DNA from: Tubiluchus corallicola
Lineage: Eukaryota; Priapulida; Priapulimorpha; Priapulimorphida; Tubiluchidae
Length of the DNA stretch: 64,000 bases
Direction of reading: 5' to 3'
NCBI GenBank assembly: GCA_030141605.1
Contig: JAQGDQ010000299.1
Location: forward strand, 137,837 to 201,836
Made by a program: the position numbers and the translations under genes. Every line of letters starts with the position of its first letter. The first letter of the stretch is position 1. Below the pieces are notes generated by a model that saw nothing but the letters and a program-made list of their open reading frames with translations, was not told the DNA's origin and made no database searches. Positions 24,280-35,639 of this stretch are shown here, one piece after another.

Positions 24280-26220
24280 CAAGAGTTTTTGATTATGATA
24301 CTTTCATTTTGTTTGATGTATCTACTACTAGGTGCCTGTAGATGTTTGTCTGCACATGGAAAAATTTACCAGATATTATGAGCTCTTATATTTTCGGTAC
24401 AGTCTCAGTGTCTGGTCTTTGCCAATCATTTTGGGGTTAATTTATCTTCTGTTATTGTTTGTGCACATTCATATCCGGTCTTTTGTAAGTTACATGTGCA
24501 AAACAATGAAACAATGACCAAATTGTGAAATGAGAATACTCACAGACTGTTTCTCATTACAAGCTGAACAGGATGCTGTATACAGTGGCAAAGGAAAAAG
24601 TAGTTTCAAAAAAACTTAACAGATGACTCTACTAGTCAAGTAGCTCCTTTTGTTTTGTTGTCGTAATGACAAAACAGCGGGAATTGAATGACTGTTCAGA
24701 AATTATAAACACTTTTGCTTTAGTTTCCTGGTTTTCTGAACATGCCATTGAAATTGTAGAACTTTCAGGTCTTCATCTTGATTAAAACGTTTTACCACTA
24801 TCCTTGGGTTTACAAGCTTGTAAGCGGTCACTACTCGCAACACGCATTAGTAGATAATCAACTTAAATGTTGATTTGATCAGATTGATCTACTGTAATTA
24901 TGAATTTTTGTAGTTATTTATTTTGTTTATTTATTTATTTGTTTACATCGTATCAGAATTACAAGGCAGGCCCATCATTACCGTACATATTATAATAATT
25001 TCTAAACATTAGGTAATATAAAAATGACGTCATCACTAAATCACATCATTTTCATGTTGAGGTTCTTAAAATCCTTTAGTAAATTTGTTTGTTTTTGTCA
25101 TCTTTATATCCATTTTTTAAAAAAGCGGTCCTTTGAATTAGATTTCGTTAATTTGTCGACCTTTTTAGGGTTATTTTCAAATGCTTGATGTTTTAAACGA
25201 AGCTTTTTTGGCCCTCTTTCTGATAATTAAAAGTAGATTGATGCAATAGGTTATGAAAAAACGTTGATATTCTAAAATTAGACACCAAAAGTCAAATTGT
25301 ATTTTTTCTCATATTTTAAAACGGTTTAAAAGTTTTTTGTGTTGCCAGGGCTAGCTTAATGCAACATAGTAATGACCGTCATTGTGAGAATTGAAATTCG
25401 GTTTGCCTTTTTGTCAGAGCTATCTGGGTCACGTAATAAGCAAGTTTGACCCAATTTTGATACAACTGCTGTTAAAACCTTGAAAGTCAAATCACATCAG
25501 AACATTGTGTGTGATGGTACGATGCTCTACCGAATAGTAAAACGTACCCATCCATTCTGCCATGACCAACAATTGTAGTGAGTGCAGCAGTGAAAGTATG
25601 TGCTTTAAATAATTAATTGCTTGTGGAAAGTGAAGATGTTTGCAAGTCGTTTAACTGTGGCGTGTGTGTGCAAAAAAATTAGCTTGGGTTTAGGTTCTTG
25701 GTAAAGCAGTTGTGCTAGCAGTTTTTTTATACTTTTTTCACTTTTGCTTTTTGCAAATCTTTCTTCACTATTATTGTTAGAAATTTCTCTTTATTGTGCT
25801 TTTGTTGGTGGCTACAGTGTTAATAAGGCTTATTTAGATGTGCCATGTAAGTAATTTTCACCACTTTGGCCTACATTTTATTTGTACTTGTGTATTAAAT
25901 AAGCATGGTATTAAGTTTTTTATTAAATAAGCTGTATTAAATGTATCAGGTTAGTTGCCAAAGGTGTGTAGCTGCTGTTTTGCAATAAGGAGGTAGAAAA
26001 GTGGTTTGTTTTTGGTTGGGGAGTGTGCTTAGTAAGAACTGTTAAAGGGTAAACCCAGGGTGTTACTAGGAAGTGTAACTCTATCAGTGTTATAATACTA
26101 TAAATACATTGTAGCCTAACTTCCTTGTGGTGCTGGTTACAAGTTCAAACTGGTAAGAATTTTAGAGAAGCTTACATACACATATAAAAGCAGCTTTTTT
26201 TAGTTTTGTTTTACTCAGTC
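24280..26220. other. Intergenic, no recognised feature
   Basis: AT-rich. A short TTTA-rich run at about 24910-24945 could be the tail of an old retroposon, but no diagnostic core follows it. No gene or RNA seen. Confidence 0.5.
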
Positions 26221-26222
26221 TA

Positions 26223-26228
26223 TTTATT
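26223..26228 (-). terminator. Candidate polyadenylation signal of the PDZ gene
   Basis: AATAAA on the - strand, about 385 bp beyond the stop codon of the six-PDZ gene, and the nearest such hexamer I found downstream of it. Position only; cleavage is not visible in DNA. Confidence 0.45.
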
Positions 26229-26609
26229 TGTAGATCATTAAGACAATTTTTAGGTTTATACTGTAAATTTGTATGAAATTACTGTAAACAGGATTGAGGT
26301 TTAATTATTTGTTAATTTGGAGGCAATTCGGAGAAGCAATTTAAGCTTGCAAAGATGCATGAACATTTTCAACATTTGAACATTCACAATTTAATTATTC
26401 ACAGCATTACAGTCGAAATACATCAGTTTGTATGTATGAATACAGAATATGAATGACACAGCTAGTAACTATAATGCTACAAAAATCTTTTGTAAATACT
26501 TGATTATAAGTGATTGAGCAACATTTAATGTTTTGGGTTACCTAAACGAATACAGAGTGCACTTATTGTAGAACACACTAAAATGCATGTATGCCTACTC
26601 TGCAAAATG

Positions 26610-29438
26610 CTAAAACCTGTCCAACATCTCACATCTCTGCTTCATATCTATCTTGGAACTTAGTCTTGGGTCTTGTTTCTTTTTTAACGAGAGTTGCGTC
26701 CTTAGCTGTTGTGCACTTAGTCGGAATACATCGCTGTCAGCCTCTGGCGGTGGTGGTGGTGGTGACGATGCGACAGGTGCCGGTGCTGAAGCTGGTATCA
26801 TCACTGGACCATCTGCTGGTTCTGCTGTAACTGGTGGTGTTTCTGGAGCTTGTATCATCGTTTCAGCACCTTTTTTCTCAGATTCACCACTAAACCCAGG
26901 TGTTGGTCTGGATGGAGGTGCTTTTATATGTTTAGTGTTACTTAGCTCTTTACTAATTTTGATGCTTCTGGATTTAAAGTATTCATCGGTAGCCTGGTCC
27001 ACAACCAGCAATTTGGTTTCATCTGGAATGGCTCTGATCTTATGTACCACCTCTGAATGCGTGAATTTTTCAACATTCTCTTTGTTCACCTCAATTACAC
27101 GATCACCTATCTTTAGCCCAGCAAGTTCTGCGGGACTTTGGGCGTCAACTTCGTCTATAAAATGTCCTCCTCCTGTCTCATCTTTAACTAGACTGAAGCC
27201 ATACCCTAGGATGTCTGGCCACTTGTAGAGGTGGCAGCATCGGGGTTGAGGGGGATCTGTTGCTTCCAATGTGAGGGTTTCTGCCACTTTATCCCTAACA
27301 GCGGTTTTTTCTGCATTGCTATTTCTGTTTGGGCGTGGCACTGGTGTGGTATGATTCTGAATATTTCCCAGTGAGCTTGATATGTATATGCTGTGTGCTT
27401 TGTACTGCTCATAAACATTGTTCTGGACAACTAGCATTTGCATTTCATTTGGATTTGATCTCATTTTGTTGACTATTTCCTTGTGAGAAAGGCCATCTAT
27501 GTTGTCCCCATTGATCTCAATGATCCTGTCACCCTTACGCAAGCCCCCCAGGTCAGCTGGACTGTCGGGGTCTACATTACTAATGGACTCCTGGCAAGTT
27601 CTGTTGTCGTACTGCAGGTTGAAGCCATAGCCTTCAAAATCAGCCCATTTTCTTATGCAACAAAGCCTTGGAGGAGGCAGGTTGGACAAATCCATTTGTG
27701 GAGCTGGAGCTGATATCAGTGTTTGACCGTTGTCTTTCTCGGGTTCGACGTAAAACCTGGGTTTTGGTTTGGATGCAGGAGCTTTAATGTATTGAATGTT
27801 ACTTAGCTCGTTACTAATTTTGATTCTCCTGCATTTAAAGTATTCATCGGTACTGTGATCCACAACCAGAAATTTGGTTTCTTCTGAAATGGCTCTTATC
27901 TTGCCTACCACTTCCGAATGTGTAAATTGTTCCACATTTTCATCATTTACCTCAATGATACGATCACCTACCTTTAGCCCAGCAAGTTCTGCGGGACTTT
28001 CGGTATCAACTTCATCAATAAAGTGACCTCCTCTTGCCTCGTCTTTTACTAGATTGAAGCCATAGCCTAAGAAGTCTGGCCACTTGTAGAGGTGGCAGCA
28101 GCGAGGTTGTGGGGAATCTGCTGGAATGTTTGACACTTCCGATGTGAAAGTTTCTGGCATACTATCCCTAACAACTGTTTTTTCTGCACTGCTATTTCTG
28201 TTTGGGCGTGGCACTGGTGTGGTATGATTCTTAATATTTCCCAGTGAGCTTGATATGGATATGCCATGTGCTTTGTACTGCTCATAAACATTGTTCTGGA
28301 CAACTAGCATTTGGATTTCATTTGGATTTGATCTCATTTTGTTAACTATTTCCTCGTGAGGAAGGCCTTCTACGTTGACACCATTTATTTCAATGATCCG
28401 GTCTCCTATAAGCAAGCCTCCCATGTCAGCTGGACTATCGGTTTTTACATTACTAATGAACGCTTGGCCGTTTCTGCTGTCGTACTCTAGATTAAAGCCA
28501 TAACCTTCAAAATCAAGCCATCTTCTTATTCGGCAAAGCCTTGGAGGAGGCAGGTTGGACAAATCAAGTTCCGAAGATGCTACAGTTTCCATTTTCATAT
28601 TTTTGCTTTCTTCATTCAATAGTGATGTAGTAACTGAGGGCTTGCTGTTTTCACTGTTCTGGCTATTTCTGTTAAGCTGGCTGGAATGTGGTCCACGTAC
28701 AGGTGTCTTGGTGTACTTGATCGCTTTCATCGTACCTTTGATGGGAATCTTGTGGCTATTGTAGAAATTATCGGCATCTGTGTCAACTACAAGCAACTTA
28801 GTTTCGTTTGAAATCGCTCGAATTTTGTCCACAATCTGTTCATGTGACAACTTTTCAACATTCTCTCCATTCACTTCTACTATTCTATCGCCAGTTTTCA
28901 GACCGGCAGTTTCAGCAGGACTCTCTGAATCTACAGATCCGATAAACTCTGCTTGCCTTCCTTGTTGATACTCCAACAGAAAACCGTATCCTTCAAAATC
29001 GTCCCATTTGACCAAGTGGCACAGTCTTATGATTGGAGCATCATCTGGTATTTCTCGGTTAGCTGAGTCTGGAGTTTCTGGTGTAGACAAAAAAATAACA
29101 TTGTGTTGTGTTCCATTTACGACAATTTTTCTAAGTTTGTAGTATTCATCTGTGGCGTCATCCACTACTAACAATTTTGCCTCTTTAGGAAATTGTTTTA
29201 ATCGTTCCACAACCTGTCGATGGGACTCATTAACAATATTGACACCATTAATTTCGATGATGCGGTCACCAACACTCAAGCCACTTGCTTCTGCAGGTGA
29301 ACCAGGTTCAACTTTACTGATGTATTCTCCTGGTTTGGAGATGTCAACATGCAGGTTGAAACCATAGCCTTCATAGTGTGGCCACTTTTTGATGTGACAC
29401 ATACGAGGTGCAGGAGCATCTGTAGGAATAGCTGCCAT
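26610..29438 (-). CDS. NHERF: NHERF-like scaffold, six PDZ domains plus ezrin-binding-like tail, single exon
   Basis: Predicted cytoplasmic adaptor of 942 residues that would tether C-terminal tails of transporters or receptors under the plasma membrane and link them to ERM proteins. I start at the ATG 29436-29438 (context AAAATGG); the frame extends 13 codons further but only to a GTG. PDZ domains: about 12-100, 137-227, 299-389, 445-535, 590-680, 732-822. Each has the GYGF(N/L/S)L carboxylate-binding loop and GDRIIEVN-type strand typical of NHERF PDZs. A proline-rich linker follows, and the C-terminus KIDMKQRCEMLDRF resembles the NHERF ezrin-binding end (DW..K.ELFSNL), with M for the usual W. 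PDZ3-4 and PDZ5-6, with linkers, are near-identical repeats of 291 residues. Vertebrate NHERF1/2 have two PDZs; PDZK1 and NHERF4 have four but lack the ezrin tail. No introns in 2.8 kb, so a retrogene or one large exon is possible. Confidence 0.95.
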   Translation of the reverse strand: MAAIPTDAPAPRMCHIKKWPHYEGYGFNLHVDISKPGEYISKVEPGSPAEASGLSVGDRIIEINGVNIVNESHRQVVERLKQFPKEAKLLVVDDATDEYYKLRKIVVNGTQHNVIFLSTPETPDSANREIPDDAPIIRLCHLVKWDDFEGYGFLLEYQQGRQAEFIGSVDSESPAETAGLKTGDRIVEVNGENVEKLSHEQIVDKIRAISNETKLLVVDTDADNFYNSHKIPIKGTMKAIKYTKTPVRGPHSSQLNRNSQNSENSKPSVTTSLLNEESKNMKMETVASSELDLSNLPPPRLCRIRRWLDFEGYGFNLEYDSRNGQAFISNVKTDSPADMGGLLIGDRIIEINGVNVEGLPHEEIVNKMRSNPNEIQMLVVQNNVYEQYKAHGISISSSLGNIKNHTTPVPRPNRNSSAEKTVVRDSMPETFTSEVSNIPADSPQPRCCHLYKWPDFLGYGFNLVKDEARGGHFIDEVDTESPAELAGLKVGDRIIEVNDENVEQFTHSEVVGKIRAISEETKFLVVDHSTDEYFKCRRIKISNELSNIQYIKAPASKPKPRFYVEPEKDNGQTLISAPAPQMDLSNLPPPRLCCIRKWADFEGYGFNLQYDNRTCQESISNVDPDSPADLGGLRKGDRIIEINGDNIDGLSHKEIVNKMRSNPNEMQMLVVQNNVYEQYKAHSIYISSSLGNIQNHTTPVPRPNRNSNAEKTAVRDKVAETLTLEATDPPQPRCCHLYKWPDILGYGFSLVKDETGGGHFIDEVDAQSPAELAGLKIGDRVIEVNKENVEKFTHSEVVHKIRAIPDETKLLVVDQATDEYFKSRSIKISKELSNTKHIKAPPSRPTPGFSGESEKKGAETMIQAPETPPVTAEPADGPVMIPASAPAPVASSPPPPPPEADSDVFRLSAQQLRTQLSLKKKQDPRLSSKIDMKQRCEMLDRF

Positions 29439-29850
29439 TTTATATTGATTGTCGATAATCGTTGCCTTGTAAGTCACACAAGTCTACTGCAACATCTATT
29501 GTCACGTCAAGAAGATAATTGTCCAATAGCTAAGAAACTTTATGATGCATCAATGGTCGTAGCAACTGTTCTGCTCGTATAAACCAAATACAAGTGTGCA
29601 GTTGTGTGCATGTTAGTTCAAAAAGACAGTACAATTAGTGCTAACACTTTGCTGTATTGACTTTAGGCGTGTGTGTGAAATGTCTGGTCCTGGGTAAAGT
29701 TCACTAGTTCTGTAGGTGAACGGGTGACATTAATCATTTGCGTTTCAGTTTTTATCTCGAATATCAACAAGTAATCCAACTTCTAGATAGATAGTACGTG
29801 TACAAATGAAATTATGGACATAAATGTGTTGATGTCATTTGAGGAGCTTT

Positions 29851-30960
29851 GGTAGTCATCAATACTGGTAGTCATCGGTTTACGACCTATGCGAGTTACG
29901 ACTGCTCAACTTAATTAATTAATTATTCAAAACCTACTATAACTCATATTTCCTTTAATTTTTTAATCGAATTAACTTTAAATCTCTGTCTATTTTGATA
30001 AATTCATCGTAGGCGCCACCATACCTTGTGTGCCTAACAGCAACTAAAGTGACAGCATTACAGCAACTAGAGTATCGGATTGGTCGTAAGAAGAATTGGG
30101 CACAAGTCGGACCTGTAAATTCAACGTATATTAAAGCGGTACAATGTCTTGCATGTAGGGGTGTACTGCTTTGATATACGTTGAATTTGCAGGTCCGAAT
30201 TGTGTCCAATTCTTCTTACGACCAATCCGATATTTTAGTTGCTGTAATGCTGTCACTTTGCTGTAATGTACTAGGACAAAAGTTCAGATTAGTAATTACA
30301 ATTATTAATTCCTCTTATAACAAAATTGGAACAACATTGGACAATATATTGGCAGAATGGTTTACTTTATTAGATATTATAATGCAAACTTACCCACTTT
30401 AGTAGCCATTTGTATTCCAAATCGTATAATATTCTGAATCTGAATTTTTATCTATATGTTCATGTACACTTGTGTCCTTTTGAATATTATTATTGCAACA
30501 ATCTTAAATGTAAACAACACTTCATAAATAAAACTTGAAAATTATCTTGAAATTTTTACATCCTATCTTATTGCACGGAGAGCTTGCATTAGTAGTAATA
30601 CTGTATAAAACTTGTAAATTCAAACTTTAAAGGGCAAGTCGTTTAAAACAAGGTCAGGTGACATTGTGTAAAGTTCAAAAAAATAATAGGAGCATTTAGC
30701 CTACACTTCACAAATTAAGCAAAAGTTTAAATTTCTTCATATTGTCAGTAAGATCAATAATGTGTTATTTGGTGAATCAGTGGTGCACACTGGAATGGTG
30801 ATACAATGATGCTTTACCAGCTAGCACGAACATTTTAAATTATTAAGAATTTTCTTTTCTATTTACACATGTCTTTCAGGCAGGTAAACATAATGCTAAG
30901 TAATATAACCTTGTATGGAAGGTTTTGGGCATATACTTTAAAATTCCCTTTCCTTCTCCT
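29851..30960 (+). mobile_element. 1.1-kb interspersed repeat, copy 2
   Basis: Aligns in order with 9316-10530, starting GGTAGTCATCGGTTTACGAC. Contains the long palindrome 30046-30259. A weaker extension with the same AAATTTTATAC and TGTAAATTTAAACT blocks continues at 31285-31400. Several 70-80 codon open frames here come from palindrome symmetry, not genes. Confidence 0.65.
30046..30259. repeat. 214-bp near-perfect palindrome
   Basis: Arms of about 97 bp (AAAGTGACAGCATTACAGCA on the outside, AAAGCGGTACA / TGTACTGCTTT at the inside) around a loop of about 18 bp, with only scattered mismatches. Copy 1 of the family keeps one arm only. Confidence 0.92.
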
Positions 30961-30969
30961 TTAACAAGC

Positions 30970-32530
30970 TGTATTTTGAGATTATTTCTAGAAAACCTAT
31001 TCTGCTGCAGGTCCTACCTAATTTATATTAACTGCTTGTTGTATATTAGAGTATTGCCTTTTTAAGCTTGTTCACTTTTTTCTATAAATTCCTGCATTGA
31101 AGTACTGCCACGTTTGGCCTTCTTTACCTTTATTTAAGCCTTTCTTGTACACCTTGAATGTTATAGTACATGTAATTTTGTTGTAACACTGGTGTGGATT
31201 TTTGCTTGAATTTAAGTTTATAAATAAATCTTAAATCTTTCCTGTTTTCGAGCACTGCTTTTCTGTCCTATTTTGAGCACAAGAAAACCTTCGAGTTACA
31301 TAAAGCTTAAAAATTCGTCTCGAAATTTTATACTCCTCACATACTGCCTTTTTACATACAGGGGTTGCTTTATAGCACATGTAAATTTAAACTTCCACGA
31401 TGACCGTTAGACGCGGCCATTTTTGTCTTCTTTGCCTTTATGTAAAATACGTAACTTTAGGTGAATTGCTTTGTCGCAACTCAGACTTGTAAATATTCGT
31501 ATCGCAACTTATTTCCATTTATCAGGAAGCTACAGAGTGTGCAGTGTGAATCTTACGCACACATATCTTCTACTGCCCCAGGGTATGTTTCAGTGACCTC
31601 TTCGTATCTGGTGTCTGTGTAGTGTAAATCGTTAGATTCTAAGCTTCTCTTGGGATCTTCTTTTGCTGAATGCGGCTTTTTGTATTTGCTGAAGGTCAAC
31701 AGAGTTCTGGAGTGAGAGGAATACATTAGGCGATGTATGAAATTCTGACATTAAACCACGTGTGAGCGCGCATTATATATATTGATCTGCGCAGCTTTTA
31801 GAATGTGTGTCAACTGCAGCAGTTCCTGTGTGTCCTCTTCAGTGAATTACAAGAGCTGTTCTATAACCGAGTGTTTAATAGAAGACTCCGTACTTGTGGT
31901 GTCTCTATATTACGTAACAATTGTTCATATTTTTAAATGAATTTAGCTGCTCGCTTGTTTTGTGTTTTATCTGGTATGGTCTTGGTGCACTCTGGCTTCA
32001 AATGAGCTTAACCTGTAGTTCTTCTAATATTCTGTGTTCAGCGTTAACTATCTAATTTTCGGTCACTTTTGGTTTTGTGCCTCAGCTGTTGTGGACTTTG
32101 AGAGCCAGTGGTTCCTTTATGGGACGTGGCGTTGCAAGTAAATGAATGTGTCCAACGGTTGTAATATGGAAAAAGGCTACAGCTCAGGTGTAGCTTCTGA
32201 GTTTTCTATAAGTGGTTGATAACACGCGGTAAGTGTGCTCACTCTGAAGTCCGCGTTGAAAAGAAAATACGGTTAGGAAATCAGAACTACTTGGTATTGC
32301 CAGAATGATGAAAGATTAGCTCTGTTGCAGCGTTTTAAAAAAGTAAAATGTTGTAGCTAGTACATTGTTTATTTGTTACGTGCTTGTTTGTTGTTTAGTC
32401 AAATGAATGGTGACATACGTAACGTGAGAATCTTATCGCGTTGTTGTCCATGATACAATTTTGTTTAATTTTTGCTTTTGCTTAAATTTTTGTTCCAAAA
32501 ATTCCTAAACTACTCGTTTAGCTGCTGCCG
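30970..32530. other. Intergenic, no gene recognised
   Basis: AT-rich; apart from the weak repeat extension at 31285-31400, nothing supportable. Confidence 0.5.
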
Positions 32531-32539
32531 CTTTTATTT

Positions 32540-32700
32540 TCACCCCTGATGAAGAACAGTTGCTTATCAGTCCGTTTTCCGCGGGCTTTTTATCTATGGA
32601 ATTCTTTACCAGAACATTGTTTTCCTGATAATGAAAATCACAAAAAACGTCAACAACTTGCTCCCATCCCTTTTCAGTTAGTTTATAAATTCTCATTTTT
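32540..32700 (+). pseudogene. Non-LTR retrotransposon ORF2 C-terminal remnant
   Basis: The frame reads LSVRFPRAFYLWNSLPEHCF then PDNENHKKRQQ. The R.FPRAF..WNSLP signature is the conserved C-terminal motif after the reverse transcriptase of CR1/Jockey-type elements. The rest of the element is missing or eroded. Confidence 0.8.
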
Positions 32701-33429
32701 GGAACTGACAGTGTGTTTACTATTCATTTCAACCTTTTACTGTAGCTCCTTATTTTCAGATATTGTTGGCTTTATCTGGGCCAATTTGTATAAAAAAGTT
32801 TGCACAAACAGTCAAAGGCATAAATGACATTGTTTAGCTCTATCATGCAGTCGTGAAAATAAATATGGAATATCTATAAACTTAAGAAGTCGTATAAGCT
32901 ATTTGCTTGTGACGTGGTCAATTATGTATTTGTACTGGATTGTTGTATGTGTTATGAATTGTCACTAAAGTTCTTTAGTAGTTTTACAAATTTTACTTAG
33001 CTGTATTAACAGCTTCTGGGCAATTTCGCAATTAGCGGGACATGACCCTAAAATTTCAGTTTGTTTTTTTCCATGATTTTTGTGTTTGACTTAGCATGCT
33101 TAGTGAGTTTGACTTTTGTGTTAGTAAAAGACACATTGAAGTTTCCGGGAAAAGTATTTGTCAGGTTAAGTCGTTAATTAGTTGATGAATTCATCACTTT
33201 TTGAATTAGTGTAGAAGTGATGAAGTGTTCATATCTTTGAGACATATTCCATTTTAGAAAACTTTTCATTCAAAGATGCTCATTTATTTTGTCCTTTTTT
33301 TGTAACCGACATTAAAAGCAATGTTTTCGTCTTTATTATTCCATGAAATGTTTTCATTCTTTGCCGTATTCCAGGTCTAGACTAGATTGATGTATTGTAA
33401 CATGAGTGAGAATTAATATCTTCTTCTTC

Positions 33430-33910
33430 CCAGCTTCTCCCTATGCGGGGTCGCCGTTGTGAATGAGTCTTCTCCACGCATTACTGTTGTTGACTATCTC
33501 TTCATTTATGTCTTCCCTTCCCACATGATCTTCACCGACTCTTCTTTTCAGGTGCCCATACTATCGCAATCTTGCGAGGCTTCCACTACTTTTACTGTTC
33601 CTCTGATATTATTATTTCTAATTTTATCTCTTTTTGTTATTCCCACCATTCATCTCAACATCCTCATCTCCAACACACCCATTTTCTTCTCTTCGGTTTT
33701 CTTTAGAGAAGCTTCCAGCCCATAGATTAGAGCGGGTCTGACCACTTCTTTCTGGACTTTACCTTTAAGTCTCACCGACTCATTCATACGAGGTTTTGGC
33801 GCAGTTTTTACAGGCGAATGCCCTTCCTGACCCTAACCCTCCCTATTTATCCGGGTTTGGGACCGGCACTGAGTTGGGCTGGCTTGCCCCCCTCCCCCCA
33901 GTGGCTAGGT
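33430..33910 (-). pseudogene. RTE-type retrotransposon fragment
   Basis: On the - strand, 33440-33790 reads KGKVQKEVVRPALIYGLEAS, then EMRMLRWMVGITKRDKI and VGREDINEEIVNNSNAWRRL. This is the C-terminal part of RTE-like reverse transcriptases (usual form VVRPA.LYG.E.W..K, EMRMLRWM.G.T..D.I). The adjoining 33790-33910 (CCGGGTTTGGGACCGGCACT) belongs to the same insertion in my reading. Frameshifted and truncated. Confidence 0.85.
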
Positions 33911-34608
33911 TAGTGAGAGTTAATATCACTAGATAAAAAATGGCTTTTATTTAAAGTATGAGAACATCCCTAAAACGTAACCTTGCTAACAGTGGAATTG
34001 CCCTTGTGCTAATGCCACTGCTAATAAACAACATTTGCTGTTCTAACTATTAGGTTATTTGCTCATGCCTGCTACTAAATTGGTCTAAAATTGAAAATGA
34101 CAAGCAGAAACTAGCAATAAACCTGCTAGCGATTCACAGCTAAAAGGAAAACGCTTCAGTTTATGTTTCTCCAATGTCGTTGCACCCTGTAACCCCTAAA
34201 GATTTCTTGTAAGATTATGTAGAGAATAAGAGCGTCTTTAGAACAAAAATGGTTTTGACATACTTACCACAGAGTTATTGTGTGAAAAGGCTAATTTTTA
34301 ATTGTAGTATCGTTAATTTCCATTTAGTGGGTTTAGCCAGTTGATGAGGAAATGTTTTGGAATATTTTGCATGCCTCCAGGTGAACAATGTACAGCATGT
34401 ACTGCAACAAATAAACAGTTCGTTACCACAGTACCTGTAGGTCAAAACGCCTAGGCTTATGACTGCCGATACAGTCTACAGATGGTTTGTTAAAATCACT
34501 TGTTGTGATGGTAATGACGAGCGTTATTTAAATAATCTCTATTTAAAGTCGGCTTTAGGATTAACATAAGCTTAAAGAGCTTTTGGACCGACTGTAAATA
34601 ACAATCTA

Positions 34609-34704
34609 CATAACAGAGACTATTATAACCCTACTTTTACCCTAATATTGCCTACTTTTACCATAACAGAGACCATTATTACCCTACTTTTACCCTAATA
34701 TTGC
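34609..34704 (+). repeat. Short tandem duplication
   Basis: CATAACAGAGAC.ATTAT.AC plus CCTACTTTTACCCTAATATTGC occurs twice, separated by CTACTTTTAC. The TACCCTAA motifs are incidental to the duplication. Confidence 0.85.
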
Positions 34705-35299
34705 GCTGTTCCTTGCGGCGCGTTCAGACTAGCGCTCTTTCAATGCACAATACATTATAAACCGTAAACGATGAAACCACAAATAATGATGACAAAGTCA
34801 ATATTTTAACCATAATTGGCCGCGTTTTCTCTAATAGGCACAAGGCGGCGCTCTTGCGTGGGCGAAAATGAAATTTGCCTAATTACATTTGCTGCATATT
34901 ATCAGCGCAGATAATGACACAGAGCGGCTGCGACAGTAGCATAGTCAATTTAAGACACTTCACTGCAAAACTGCCACATCCAGATAATTAAGCGTGCTCC
35001 TCTCATTGTCAAAATAGATTAGGGCTTACACTAACTTGTTCAAGGAGGGATACCCACATTGGGGATTTAATACCTTTATAATGAAGTTGTTGCTACGTCT
35101 ATGGCTTCGTCACAAAAGCAGCGTTTGGTTGTTAGAGGGCAGAACTTATTCGGCTTACAAGATTTAGTCTCTAAAGGAAAGGCCTAGCCTTTTGGGAACT
35201 GTGTTCGAGAAAAATGTTAAGAAGAATTTGTTAATAAAAGTCTTATAAGCGCCGTGTGTAATTAGTAAAATCAATTTAGAGTCGCGATCATTTTGCGCT

Positions 35300-35620
35300 T
35301 GGAGTGTCTTGAAATTAGAAATGCGTAAATTCGCGTACAACTATCTCTTATCTCTTATGAATATACACAATTTATATAGTAACTATTGCACTAAAATATC
35401 TGATGTGTGTAATTATAATACTAGGGCCTCGGCAGGTAGTAACTTATATTAGGATTTCGTACTAATCTAGGTTTTCCACACAATACATCATCGTGGAACT
35501 ATTTTGTGGAACTCCCTAAGTGAAGACATAAAATTCTCTACATCCACCAAAACACTAATACATGTCAAAATACAGAAACGAATTATTTCAGTCATACAGT
35601 TAATTACTTTTAATTTTTAA
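35300..35620 (+). pseudogene. Non-LTR retrotransposon reverse transcriptase C-terminal remnant
   Basis: Reads CNYNTRASAGSNLY, then after a break IHHRGTILWNSLSEDIKFST and KTLIHVKIQKRII. The YNTR..... and G..LWNSL.EDIK..T..K motifs are the usual C-terminal end of CR1/L2-like ORF2. Stops and frame changes show it is dead. Confidence 0.75.
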
Positions 35621-35639
35621 ACATCATTTTCTTCATGTA

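Noticed and set aside
26653-27228. 191-codon open frame on the + strand
   Set aside because: It is antisense to the PDZ gene, has Gly/Ser/Thr-rich composition produced by the proline-rich linker read backwards, and has no motif.
29439-29477. 13-codon N-terminal extension of the PDZ protein
   Set aside because: It begins at GTG, not ATG; the internal ATG at 29438 has a good context.
34609-34704. Telomere-like CCCTAA motifs
   Set aside because: Only four scattered motifs, produced by a short duplication, with no TTAGGG array.
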